From an uncultured Bacteroides sp. (lineage in GTDB: Bacteria > Bacteroidota > Bacteroidia > Bacteroidales > Bacteroidaceae): a stretch of 64,000 nt of DNA. The position numbers and the translations under genes were made by a program. The stretch is from positions 1-64,000 of the forward strand of contig UQTJ01000003.1 in NCBI GenBank assembly GCA_900544075.1, read 5' to 3'. The notes beneath the pieces were generated by a model. That model was not told where the DNA came from. It worked only from the letters and a program-made list of their open reading frames with translations, and ran no database searches. Of this stretch, positions 34,155 through 43,033 are shown piece after piece; position 1 is the first letter of the stretch; each line of letters begins with the position of its first letter.

Positions 34155-36023
34155 ATGTTACGGTATATTCTTTGTTTTTGGGTTGGATTTTATTTTCAAT
34201 TAGCTTATTCAAATCCAATTTTGCTTGAAGCTGAAAGTTTCAGCGATAAAGGAGGATGGAAAGTAGATCAGCAGTTTATGGATCAGATGGGGTCTCCATA
34301 TCTGCTGGCACATGGAATGGGAGTGCCGGTTGAGGATGCTAAGACAAAATTAAATTTCCGGGAAAAGGGAACTTATCATGTATATGTACGTACGTATAAC
34401 TGGACATCTCCGTGGTATAAAGGAAAGGGTCCGGGATGCTTTAAGATACAGGTAGCCGGTAAAACATTGCCTACAGTATTGGGATGTGAAGGCGAAAAAT
34501 GGACATGGCAGTATGCCGGAAAAGTTAATGTAAAAAGCGGTGAAGCAACTGTGGTACTGAAAGACATGACAGGCTTTGACGGACGTATTGATGCCGTTTA
34601 CTTTACTACAAAGAAAGATATTGTTCCACCTATGGAAGGAAATGAATTGGCGGATTTTAGAAAAAAAATGCTTGGTTTGCCGGCGTTCCCTAAAGAAGTT
34701 TCTTCGTATGATCTGGTAGTTGTAGGTGGAGGAATCGCCGGAATGTGTGCGGCTGTCACGGCTGCACGTATGGGGTGCAAAGTCGCTTTGGTTAATGATC
34801 GTCCGGTTTTAGGCGGTAACAACAGTGCTGAAGTTCGTGTACATCTTGGCGGATATTCTGAGATTGGACCTAATGAAGGATTAGGCAGAATGTTGCGTGA
34901 GTTTGGTCATTCTAAAAAAGGAAATGCACAGCCGGCAGAGTATTATGAAGATGATAAAAAGCAGAATTTTATAGAAGCTGAGAAGAACGTTACGTTATAT
35001 GCCAACTATAGGGCTGTGTCTGTACAGATGAATGGGACTGAGATTTCATCTGTTGTAATCAAACATATAGAAACGGGAGAAGAAATTTGTTTAAAGGCCG
35101 CTTTGTTTTCAGACTGTACAGGAGATGGTACTATAGGTTATTTGGCTGGAGCTGATTTCCGCATGGGCAGGGAATCAAGAAGTGAATTCGGAGAATCATT
35201 GGCTCCTGAAAAGGCTGACAGTCTGACTATGGGAGCTTCAATACAGTGGTATTCAAAGGATAATGGTAAAAAGACTGTTTTCCCTAAATTCAATTACGGA
35301 ATGGAGTTTAACGAGAATAATTGTGAAAAGGTAAAGATGGGTGAGTGGACTTGGGAAACAGGTATGAATAAAAACCAGATAGATGAAGCTGAACTTATAA
35401 GGGATTATGGCTTGTTGGTAGTTTATTCAAATTGGAGCTTCTTGAAGAATGAATGGAAAGAAAAGGAAAAATACCGCAATTTGTCTCTTGATTGGGTAGC
35501 TTATATAGCCGGAAAACGTGAATCACGCCGTCTTATGGGTGATTATATCTTGAAACAGGATGATATAGACAAGGGAGTGTTCCATGAGGATGCTTCATTT
35601 ACAACTACCTGGAGTATAGACTTGCATTTCCCTGACCCGAAGAACTCGGAACTTTTCCCGGAACAGGAGTTCAAGGCTGCTACGAAGCATCTGTTTATTC
35701 ATCCTTATGCAGTACCTTATCGCTGTTTGTATTCGCGTAATGTGAACAATTTGTTTATGGCCGGACGTAACATCAGTACTACTCATGTAGGATTGGGAAC
35801 AGTCCGTGTAATGCGTACAACAGGTATGATGGGTGAAGTTGTAGGTATGGCAGCTGCATTGTGTAGTCAATATGGCGTTTTACCACGCGAAATCTATCAG
35901 CATCACTTACCGGAGTTGAAGAAAATGATGAAGGAAGGAGCCGGACTTAAATCGGAACTGCCGGATAATCAACGTTTCAATTTACCAAACAAATTATTGG
36001 AAAAGCCAAGTGCATTAGAATAA
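34155..36023 (+). CDS. Secreted FAD-dependent oxidoreductase with N-terminal carbohydrate-binding-like domain
   Basis: The 622-residue protein has a signal peptide (LRYILCFWVGFYFQLAYS). A beta-rich domain follows (about 22-155, ILLEAESFSDKGGWKVDQQF, GTYHVYVRTYNWTSPWYKGK, FDGRIDAVYFT) that looks like a galactose-binding or carbohydrate-binding module. The rest is an FAD_oxidored-type flavoprotein with VVVGGGIAGMCAAVTAARMG binding the FAD ADP moiety and NNLFMAGRNISTTHVGLGTV near the C terminus. It starts one nucleotide after the preceding stop. It may oxidise a sugar, as in oxidation-assisted glycoside cleavage, but substrate and electron acceptor are unknown. The gene is visibly richer in G and C than its upstream neighbours. 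Confidence 0.75.
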   Translation: MLRYILCFWVGFYFQLAYSNPILLEAESFSDKGGWKVDQQFMDQMGSPYLLAHGMGVPVEDAKTKLNFREKGTYHVYVRTYNWTSPWYKGKGPGCFKIQVAGKTLPTVLGCEGEKWTWQYAGKVNVKSGEATVVLKDMTGFDGRIDAVYFTTKKDIVPPMEGNELADFRKKMLGLPAFPKEVSSYDLVVVGGGIAGMCAAVTAARMGCKVALVNDRPVLGGNNSAEVRVHLGGYSEIGPNEGLGRMLREFGHSKKGNAQPAEYYEDDKKQNFIEAEKNVTLYANYRAVSVQMNGTEISSVVIKHIETGEEICLKAALFSDCTGDGTIGYLAGADFRMGRESRSEFGESLAPEKADSLTMGASIQWYSKDNGKKTVFPKFNYGMEFNENNCEKVKMGEWTWETGMNKNQIDEAELIRDYGLLVVYSNWSFLKNEWKEKEKYRNLSLDWVAYIAGKRESRRLMGDYILKQDDIDKGVFHEDASFTTTWSIDLHFPDPKNSELFPEQEFKAATKHLFIHPYAVPYRCLYSRNVNNLFMAGRNISTTHVGLGTVRVMRTTGMMGEVVGMAAALCSQYGVLPREIYQHHLPELKKMMKEGAGLKSELPDNQRFNLPNKLLEKPSALE

Positions 36024-36083
36024 GATTCATAGGTATTAGATAAATAGAATATCGTTATTTATAAATATTAATATTGTTATATA

Positions 36084-38165
36084 ATGAAACGAAAAAAATG
36101 CATAGTTTTTGTCGCTTTATTTTGCGGCTTTTTACATAATAATGTACTTGTTTATGCTTCTTCTGAAAATTGTTATGGTTCGTTAAAAAATGATACTCTA
36201 TATATAGGAAACCAATGTGTTGAAAGAACTTTCCTTTGGAATGGTGGAAACCTGAAAACACTTAGAGTGGAAAATAAACTGTCCGGATGGTGTGAAAATA
36301 CTTATTCTAACCAACCTGATTTTATGATTACGCGTAATACTGATGCGGCCGGCAATGGAAAACTTTCTACTGAATGGGTTAAGGAGACTGTAATCAATCC
36401 GGCTTTTCTGAAAGTGACGGTTTCTTTCTCGTTAGGTGGGATGGATGTGCAACGTGTATATAGGGTTTATGATAATTGTCCGGTCATTGGGTGTGATACC
36501 TATCTACGTGGAACTCTGAACAGCGTTTTCGGTGAAAAGCAAGAAAACGTTGCTGATAATAAGAATATTGAATCTACCAAAGATATGAAATCTTCTCAGG
36601 TGACCGCAATTCTTGATCGATTTGCATTTAAAGGACAGCATTGGCATACAAAGACAGTTGAGTTTACTGATGTGACAGATTGGAATAATAATTTAGTATG
36701 GACAAGAGACTTTATTCCTTATCGGAAATTGTCATATCGTGGAAATATATTGTTTGCTGAAAATGGCGAGAGTAAATCGGGATTTTTTGTTTTGAAAGAA
36801 GCTCCTTGTTCCGGAGTTCAATTGGCATATAAAGGTGCTGATTTTATTGCGGAATTCGGTCATTTTATGGTAACAGGTATTGGAATAACAGAAAAAGATA
36901 TTTCACCTGAAAAGTGGACACGTACATACAGTTGTGTTTTAGGTGTTTATGACGGTACAGAATTGGATGCTTTGAAAGTCTTGAGGAGATATCAGAAGAA
37001 TGTAAGAATTTTGACTAAAGGACGTGATGAAATGGTGATGATGAATACATGGGGAGACAGAAGTCAGGATACCAAGGTTAACGAGGAGTTTTGTTTGTCA
37101 GAGATAGAAAAGGCTGCTCGTTTAGGCTTTACGCATTTTCAAATCGATGACGGATGGCAGGTCGGAAAAAGTCCTAATTCAGCTTTGGCAAAAGGTTCTT
37201 TCAAGAATATATGGGACAATCCTGATTATTGGAAACCGGACCCTAAAAAATATCCTCACGGATTAAAACCGATAGTTGAAAAGGGGCGTAAGTTTGGAGT
37301 AGAAGTTTGTTTGTGGTTTAATCCGAGTGTACAGAATGATTTTGCCGAATGGGAAAAAGATGCACAGGCCATAACCGAATTATATCGTAAATACGGAATA
37401 AGAGTTTTTAAAATTGACGGTGTGAATATTCCTACAAAGAGAGCAGAGGAAAATCTCCGGTGTTTGTTTGAGAAAGTATGGGAGGATACCAATCATGCTG
37501 TTGTTTTTAATTTGGATGTTACAGCCGGTAGAAGAGGTGGATATCATTTATTTAATGAATACGGAAATATTTTCCTTGAAAACCGTTATACGGACTGGGG
37601 AAATTATTATCCGTATTGGACTTTGAGGAATTTATGGATGCTATCCAAATATGTTCCGACAGAAAAACTGCAGATAGAATTCTTGAATAAATGGAGAAAT
37701 CCTGACAAGTATGGTGATGATATATTTGCACCTTCTCATTATTCTTTTGATTATTTGTTTGCAATATCTATGGCAGGACAGCCTTTGGCTTGGATGGAAG
37801 CTGCTAATCTTCCTGAAGAAGCCTATGGATTGAGTAATCTTGTAGAGGCATATAAGGATATCAGTTATGATTTTCATTCCGGAATAATCCTGCCAGTTGG
37901 TGAAGAACCTTCCGGAACGTCATGGACTGGTTTCCAGTCGTTGAAGGAAACTGGTGAGGGGTATTTTCTTTTTTTTCGTGAGAATAATGAGGACAATATA
38001 GGTAAAATTGAAACATGGTTAAAAGAAGGGGAACATGTTGAATGCACTCTTGTATTAGGGGATGGTAAAACACAAGACTTTCTTGTGAAACATAATGGGG
38101 TTTTAGAAATAGAACTGCCTAAAAAAAATTCTTTTGTGATGTATAAATATAAAATAAGGAAATAA
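36084..38165 (+). CDS. GH36-type alpha-galactosidase
   Basis: The 693-residue secreted protein (signal IVFVALFCGFLHNNVLVYA) has an N-terminal beta-supersandwich followed by a TIM barrel of clan GH-D. The barrel shows HFQIDDGWQVGKSP, EVCLWFNPSVQNDFAEWEKD, the probable nucleophile Asp445 in RVFKIDGVN, and a candidate acid/base Asp504 in ENRYTDWGNYYPYW. These enzymes release terminal alpha-linked galactose (or N-acetylgalactosamine in some relatives). The active-site sequences are diverged from raffinose-type enzymes, so a different alpha-galactoside is possible. It lies in the distal enzyme part of the PUL operon, 60 nt after the oxidoreductase. Confidence 0.8.
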   Translation: MKRKKCIVFVALFCGFLHNNVLVYASSENCYGSLKNDTLYIGNQCVERTFLWNGGNLKTLRVENKLSGWCENTYSNQPDFMITRNTDAAGNGKLSTEWVKETVINPAFLKVTVSFSLGGMDVQRVYRVYDNCPVIGCDTYLRGTLNSVFGEKQENVADNKNIESTKDMKSSQVTAILDRFAFKGQHWHTKTVEFTDVTDWNNNLVWTRDFIPYRKLSYRGNILFAENGESKSGFFVLKEAPCSGVQLAYKGADFIAEFGHFMVTGIGITEKDISPEKWTRTYSCVLGVYDGTELDALKVLRRYQKNVRILTKGRDEMVMMNTWGDRSQDTKVNEEFCLSEIEKAARLGFTHFQIDDGWQVGKSPNSALAKGSFKNIWDNPDYWKPDPKKYPHGLKPIVEKGRKFGVEVCLWFNPSVQNDFAEWEKDAQAITELYRKYGIRVFKIDGVNIPTKRAEENLRCLFEKVWEDTNHAVVFNLDVTAGRRGGYHLFNEYGNIFLENRYTDWGNYYPYWTLRNLWMLSKYVPTEKLQIEFLNKWRNPDKYGDDIFAPSHYSFDYLFAISMAGQPLAWMEAANLPEEAYGLSNLVEAYKDISYDFHSGIILPVGEEPSGTSWTGFQSLKETGEGYFLFFRENNEDNIGKIETWLKEGEHVECTLVLGDGKTQDFLVKHNGVLEIELPKKNSFVMYKYKIRK

Positions 38166-38166
38166 T

Positions 38167-38226
38167 ATGATTAGTAAATTGCGTGAAGCATGGCTGTTTG
38201 TATTGTTGGTAGTAAATAATAAGTAA
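38167..38226 (+). CDS. Possible 19-codon ORF between GH36 and GH2 genes
   Basis: An ATG at 38167 opens a frame for MISKLREAWLFVLLVVNNK that stops at 38224-38226. It fits exactly between the GH36 stop (gap of one base) and the GH2 start (gap of one base). The sequence looks like a short signal-anchor: basic start, hydrophobic core. It may be a coupling ORF, or the remnant of a deleted gene's signal peptide. No homologue is recognised. Confidence 0.35.
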   Translation: MISKLREAWLFVLLVVNNK

Positions 38227-38227
38227 C

Positions 38228-40018
38228 ATGAGAATAAAGAAAATTTTATTGAGTTTGTCATTAATTGTTTTTTCCATCTGTTTGGGAGCGGCGGAACAAG
38301 CTATGATAAATGTTTATGGGAGAGACTTCCATTTGTTGAATGGAAAATGGAATGTCATCGTTGATCTATATGATCAGGGGCGTCGTATGGAGGTCTATAA
38401 TAATAGAGTTCCTCAAACTCAAGAAGAGTTTTATGAATATTCATTTGAAAACGGAATGAGGTTGAACGTACCTGGAGACTGGAATTCACAATCATCAGAA
38501 CTGAAATATTATGAAGGCACAATCTGGTATGGACGTCATTTTGAGGCAAATATTTCTCCTGATAAAAGGCAGTTTCTGTATTTTGGTGCTGTCAGTTATC
38601 GGTGTCGTGTTTATTTGAATGGACATGAAATTGCTTCTCATGAGGGAGGATTTACTCCATTTCAGGTGGAAGTTACTGATGTCTTGTCAGAAGGTGATAA
38701 TTTCCTGGTAGTGGAAGTGAATAATACCCGTTCGGTGGATGCTATTCCGGCAATGGCATTTGATTGGTGGAATTATGGAGGAATTACACGCGATGTTATG
38801 CTGGTGACTACTCCACGTCTGTTTATCCGTGATTATTTTGTACGTTTGGATAATGTACAAAAAGATTTGATACATGCCACTGTTGCTTTATCTGCAAAAG
38901 GAGTCCGAGATGTACGGATTGAAATACCAGAGTTGAATATTGAGCGTACACTTCAAACAAATGAAGAGGGTGTAGGTTCGATTTCGTTAAAGGTGCGCAA
39001 GTTGGAATTATGGGAACCGGAAAAAGCACGACTATATAAGGTCGTGATAACTTCTGAAGAAGATAGAATAGAGGAAGAAATAGGATTTAGGCAGATAACA
39101 GTGGATGGAACACGTATTTTGGTTAATGGAAATCCTGTGTTTATGCGTAGTATATCTTTTCATGAGGAGATACCGCAACGTATGGGCAGGGCTTTCTCAG
39201 AGGCTGATGCTTCAATGCTGTTGAATGAGGCTAAGGCTTTGGGTGTAAATATGATTCGTTTGGCACATTATCCGCAAAATGAATATACGGTAAGAATGGC
39301 TGAGAAGATGGGTATTATATTGTGGCAGGAGATTCCTATTTGGCAGGGAATAGATTTCGAGGACAGAGGTACTATGGAGAAGGCTCAGACTATGCTTGGC
39401 GAGATGATAAACAGGGATAAGAATCGCTGTGCGGTGTGTTTTTGGGGAGTGGCGAATGAAACCAAGCCTTCGGATGCCAGAAATTCTTTCTTGTTATCAT
39501 TATTGGAAAAGGCCCGTTCGATAGATCGTAGCAGACTTTATGTGGCGGCATTTGACCTTGTTTACTTCAATAAGGAAACACGTCATTTCGAGATGGATGA
39601 CCCGTTTACATCAAACTTGGATGTGGTGGCTGTGAACAAATATATGGGGTGGTATCATCCTTGGCCGTTAAGTCCTGAAGAAGCAATTTGGGATGTGGTT
39701 CCTGACAAGCCTCTTATTATTTCTGAATTTGGAGGAGAAGCATTGTATGGGCAACATGGAGACGAGGAGGTAACTTCTTCATGGAGTGAAGAATACCAGG
39801 CTAAACTGTATAGAGATAATATCGAGATGTTCAATCATATTCCTAATCTTTGTGGAGTTTCACCATGGGTATTGTTTGATTTTCGTTCCCCTTTCCGCTT
39901 CCATCCGACAAATCAGGATGGATGGAATAGAAAAGGATTGCTTTCCGATCAGGGATTACGTAAAAAGGCATGGTACATCATGCATGATTATTATCAAAAG
40001 AAAAAATATATTAAATGA
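38228..40018 (+). CDS. GH2 family beta-glycosidase (beta-glucuronidase/beta-galactosidase type)
   Basis: The 596-residue protein begins with a signal peptide (ILLSLSLIVFSICLGAAEQA) and is at the short end for GH2, close to beta-glucuronidase length (about 600). It has the sugar-binding domain (SYRCRVYLNGHEIASHEGGF), an immunoglobulin-like domain and a TIM barrel. The acid/base is Glu411 in WGVANETKPSD and the nucleophile Glu500 in IISEFGGEALYG. The motif MIRLAHYPQNEY precedes them. The glucuronidase-specific NXK motif could not be confirmed by eye, so beta-glucuronidase versus beta-galactosidase is open. The stop overlaps the next start. Confidence 0.85.
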   Translation: MRIKKILLSLSLIVFSICLGAAEQAMINVYGRDFHLLNGKWNVIVDLYDQGRRMEVYNNRVPQTQEEFYEYSFENGMRLNVPGDWNSQSSELKYYEGTIWYGRHFEANISPDKRQFLYFGAVSYRCRVYLNGHEIASHEGGFTPFQVEVTDVLSEGDNFLVVEVNNTRSVDAIPAMAFDWWNYGGITRDVMLVTTPRLFIRDYFVRLDNVQKDLIHATVALSAKGVRDVRIEIPELNIERTLQTNEEGVGSISLKVRKLELWEPEKARLYKVVITSEEDRIEEEIGFRQITVDGTRILVNGNPVFMRSISFHEEIPQRMGRAFSEADASMLLNEAKALGVNMIRLAHYPQNEYTVRMAEKMGIILWQEIPIWQGIDFEDRGTMEKAQTMLGEMINRDKNRCAVCFWGVANETKPSDARNSFLLSLLEKARSIDRSRLYVAAFDLVYFNKETRHFEMDDPFTSNLDVVAVNKYMGWYHPWPLSPEEAIWDVVPDKPLIISEFGGEALYGQHGDEEVTSSWSEEYQAKLYRDNIEMFNHIPNLCGVSPWVLFDFRSPFRFHPTNQDGWNRKGLLSDQGLRKKAWYIMHDYYQKKKYIK

Positions 40019-43000
40019 TGAAAAGTATAAAAGTTTTATTAAGTACCGTTTTATGCTTTTGCATATTATTGGTAGAGAATGGTTATTCAAAAAATATTAC
40101 AGAAAATTCTAAGATAATTAAGATTCTTTCAATAGGGAACAGTTTTTCACAAGATGCGGTAGAACAGTATCTGCATGAATTGGGAGAAGCAGAAGGTTAT
40201 CAATTTGTTATAGGAAATCTTTTTATTGCAGGTTGTTCTTTAGAACGTCATGTGAAAAATATAAGGAAAGACGCGGCAGCGTATGATTATCGTAAAATTG
40301 GGTTTGATGGTAAGAAAGTTCATCATGGTAATATGAGTATTTCTAAGGCTTTGGCCGATGAAAAATGGGATTACGTTAGTTTGCAACAGACCAGTTCTTT
40401 CTCTGGAATGTACGATACGTACGAAACATCTCTTCCAGAATTGTATGGGTATGTAAAAGAAAGGATAGATAAGCGTTCTAAGATTGTTTTCCACCAGACA
40501 TGGGCTTATGCTAAAAATTGCAGGAATACCGGGTTCAAGAAATATGATAACAATCAGATAACGATGTATAAAGCTATAGTGGAAACGGTAAAAAAAGCAG
40601 GTAAACTTGTGGACTTTTATCGGATAATTCCTTCCGGAACAGCTATACAAAATGCCCGTACTTCTTTTATTGGAGATCATTTGAATCGTGACGGATATCA
40701 TCTTGATGTAAATGTCGGACGTTATATTGCTGCTTGCACCTGGTTTGAAGTATTGACCGGAAAGAATGTAATAGGCAATAAGTTTGTACCTGAAAATGTT
40801 TCTGAGGAATATCGTGAAATAGCACAACTGGCAGCACACGAAGCTGTCCGACATCCTAATAAAATCACAGATCTTTCTTATATAAAAGATAACTCGTTAT
40901 ACAAAAATCCTTCTGTTCCTGTTGATATGAGAGTGAATGATTTGTTGTCACGTATGACTTTAGAAGAAAAAATTTACCAATTAAATCAATATATATTGGG
41001 AAGGAATAATAATGTAAATAATATTGGAGAAACAGTTAAAAACATTCCTGCAGAAATAGGTTCTCTGATTTATTTTGAGGCTAATCCAAATATGAGAAAT
41101 TCAGTACAGAAAAAGGCTTTGAATGAATCTCGTTTGGGAATTCCTATTTTGTTTGGTTATGATGTTATTCATGGATTTCGTACCATTTATCCGATTTCAC
41201 TTGGACAGGCTGCATCGTGGAATCCAAAACTTGTGGAGAATGCATGTGGGGTTGCGGCTCAGGAAGCATTCACCTCAGGAGTAAATTGGACATTCTCTCC
41301 AATGGTGGATGTGGCACGTGACGGACGCTGGGGAAGAGTCTCTGAAGGTTATGGAGAAGATCCTTACGTGAATGGAGTTTTTGCAGCTGCCTCAGTCAGA
41401 GGATACCAGGGAGATACTTTGTCTGCTAAAAACAGGATTGCAGCTTGCTTAAAGCATTATGTAGGTTATGGGGCATCAGAAGCTGGACGTGATTATGTTC
41501 CGACAGAAATCTCAAAACAGACTCTTTGGGATACTTACTTGCCTCCTTTTGAGGCTGGTATAAAAGCTGGAGCTGCAACTGTAATGAGCGCATTTAATAA
41601 TATAAGTGGGATTCCTGCATCTGCCAACTATTATACTTTGACAGAAATTTTAAAGAAACGTTGGAAACATCGTGGCTTTGTGGTTTCTGATTGGGATGCT
41701 GTAAAACAGTTGATTACTCAAGGACTTGCGGCTAATGAAAAAGAAGCTGCATGGTATGCTTTTTCTGCCGGATTAGAGATGGATATGAAGGATAATTGTT
41801 ATCAAAAACATTTGGGTAAACTGGTTAAGGAAGGAAAAGTCTCTATGGCTGCAATAGATGATGCTGTTGGACGAATATTACGGTTGAAATTTGAATTGGG
41901 ATTGTTCGAAAATCCATATACTGAAGTATTACCAGATAACAGTCGTTTTTTATTGCCGTCAAGTTTGAATGTAGCTGAACAGCTTGCTCAAGAGTCGATG
42001 GTACTATTGAAGAATGATAAAGGTGTACTCCCTTTGAAAAAAGAACAGAAGATTGCTTTTATTGGACCAATGGCTAATAATCGTTTACATTTGTTGGGCT
42101 CATGGTCTGCGCATGGAGATGAGAAAGATGTAGTATCTATTCTTGATGGTATCAAGAAAGAGAAAGGATTTATCGAAAAGAATATATTATTTGCTGAAGG
42201 ATGCGGTTTTGATGGTAATGATCAGAGCAACTTTGCTGAAGCAATAGGTGTTGCTGAACAAGCAGATATAATAATAGCTTGTTTGGGCGAAAAGAAGACT
42301 TGGAGTGGAGAAAATGCATCCCGTTCTGTTATATCACTTCCACAGATACAAGAGGAATTGCTTGAGAAACTGAAAAAAACAGGAAAGCCATTGGTCGTAT
42401 TACTTTCAAGCGGACGTCCTTTGGATTTGTCACGTATAGAGCCTTTGGCTGATGCTATGTTGGAAATATGGCAACCAGGTGTTACGGCCGGAACCGCTGT
42501 TGCAGGAATTCTTTCCGGCAGATATAACCCGTCAGGGAAATTACCTATAACTTTCCCTTATACAACAGGTCAAATTCCTATTTATTATAATCAGCGTAAA
42601 AGTGGAAGAACACATCAAGGTAAATATCAAGATATTACAAGCGAACCATTATATTCATTCGGACATGGATTAAGCTATACTAAACTTGAATATGGAGCAT
42701 TGAAATTGTCTTCATACAAAGTTAGAAGAGGTGATACATTGCGAGCTGAAATAGAAGTGAAAAATACCGGTGATTATGATGCCAAAGAAACTTTATTATG
42801 GTTTATATCCGATCCGTTCTCTTCAATAACACGTCCTGTCAAGGAATTGAAATATTTTGAGAAGAAGGAAATTCCAATTGGAGAAAGTAGGATATTTACT
42901 TTTGATGTTGATTTGGAACGTGACTTTGGTTTTGTCAATGAAGATGGTAAACGTTTCCTGGAAAATGGTATATTTTATATTATTGTAAAAGACCAAAAGG

Positions 43001-43023
43001 TTAAGGTTGAACTTGTTGATTAA
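40015..43023 (+). CDS. Fusion of a DUF4886 (SGNH-like) domain with a GH3 beta-glycosidase
   Basis: The 1002-residue secreted protein (signal IKVLLSTVLCFCILLVENGY) has two catalytic-looking parts. Residues about 35-260 form a DUF4886 domain of the SGNH hydrolase type with SIGNSFSQDA (candidate serine) and DHLNRDGYHLD (candidate Asp/His). From about 300 it is a complete GH3 enzyme: LLSRMTLEEKIYQL, PILFGYDVIHGFRTIYPISL, AACLKHYVGYGASEAGRDY, nucleophile Asp559 in VVSDWDAVKQL, then the second domain and fibronectin-III-like end. Fusing an esterase-like domain to an exo-glycosidase suggests removal of an acyl group before sugar release. The ATG overlaps the upstream stop (ATGA at 40015-40018). Confidence 0.85.
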   Translation: MMKSIKVLLSTVLCFCILLVENGYSKNITENSKIIKILSIGNSFSQDAVEQYLHELGEAEGYQFVIGNLFIAGCSLERHVKNIRKDAAAYDYRKIGFDGKKVHHGNMSISKALADEKWDYVSLQQTSSFSGMYDTYETSLPELYGYVKERIDKRSKIVFHQTWAYAKNCRNTGFKKYDNNQITMYKAIVETVKKAGKLVDFYRIIPSGTAIQNARTSFIGDHLNRDGYHLDVNVGRYIAACTWFEVLTGKNVIGNKFVPENVSEEYREIAQLAAHEAVRHPNKITDLSYIKDNSLYKNPSVPVDMRVNDLLSRMTLEEKIYQLNQYILGRNNNVNNIGETVKNIPAEIGSLIYFEANPNMRNSVQKKALNESRLGIPILFGYDVIHGFRTIYPISLGQAASWNPKLVENACGVAAQEAFTSGVNWTFSPMVDVARDGRWGRVSEGYGEDPYVNGVFAAASVRGYQGDTLSAKNRIAACLKHYVGYGASEAGRDYVPTEISKQTLWDTYLPPFEAGIKAGAATVMSAFNNISGIPASANYYTLTEILKKRWKHRGFVVSDWDAVKQLITQGLAANEKEAAWYAFSAGLEMDMKDNCYQKHLGKLVKEGKVSMAAIDDAVGRILRLKFELGLFENPYTEVLPDNSRFLLPSSLNVAEQLAQESMVLLKNDKGVLPLKKEQKIAFIGPMANNRLHLLGSWSAHGDEKDVVSILDGIKKEKGFIEKNILFAEGCGFDGNDQSNFAEAIGVAEQADIIIACLGEKKTWSGENASRSVISLPQIQEELLEKLKKTGKPLVVLLSSGRPLDLSRIEPLADAMLEIWQPGVTAGTAVAGILSGRYNPSGKLPITFPYTTGQIPIYYNQRKSGRTHQGKYQDITSEPLYSFGHGLSYTKLEYGALKLSSYKVRRGDTLRAEIEVKNTGDYDAKETLLWFISDPFSSITRPVKELKYFEKKEIPIGESRIFTFDVDLERDFGFVNEDGKRFLENGIFYIIVKDQKVKVELVD

Positions 43024-43033
43024 TAAATAAAAT

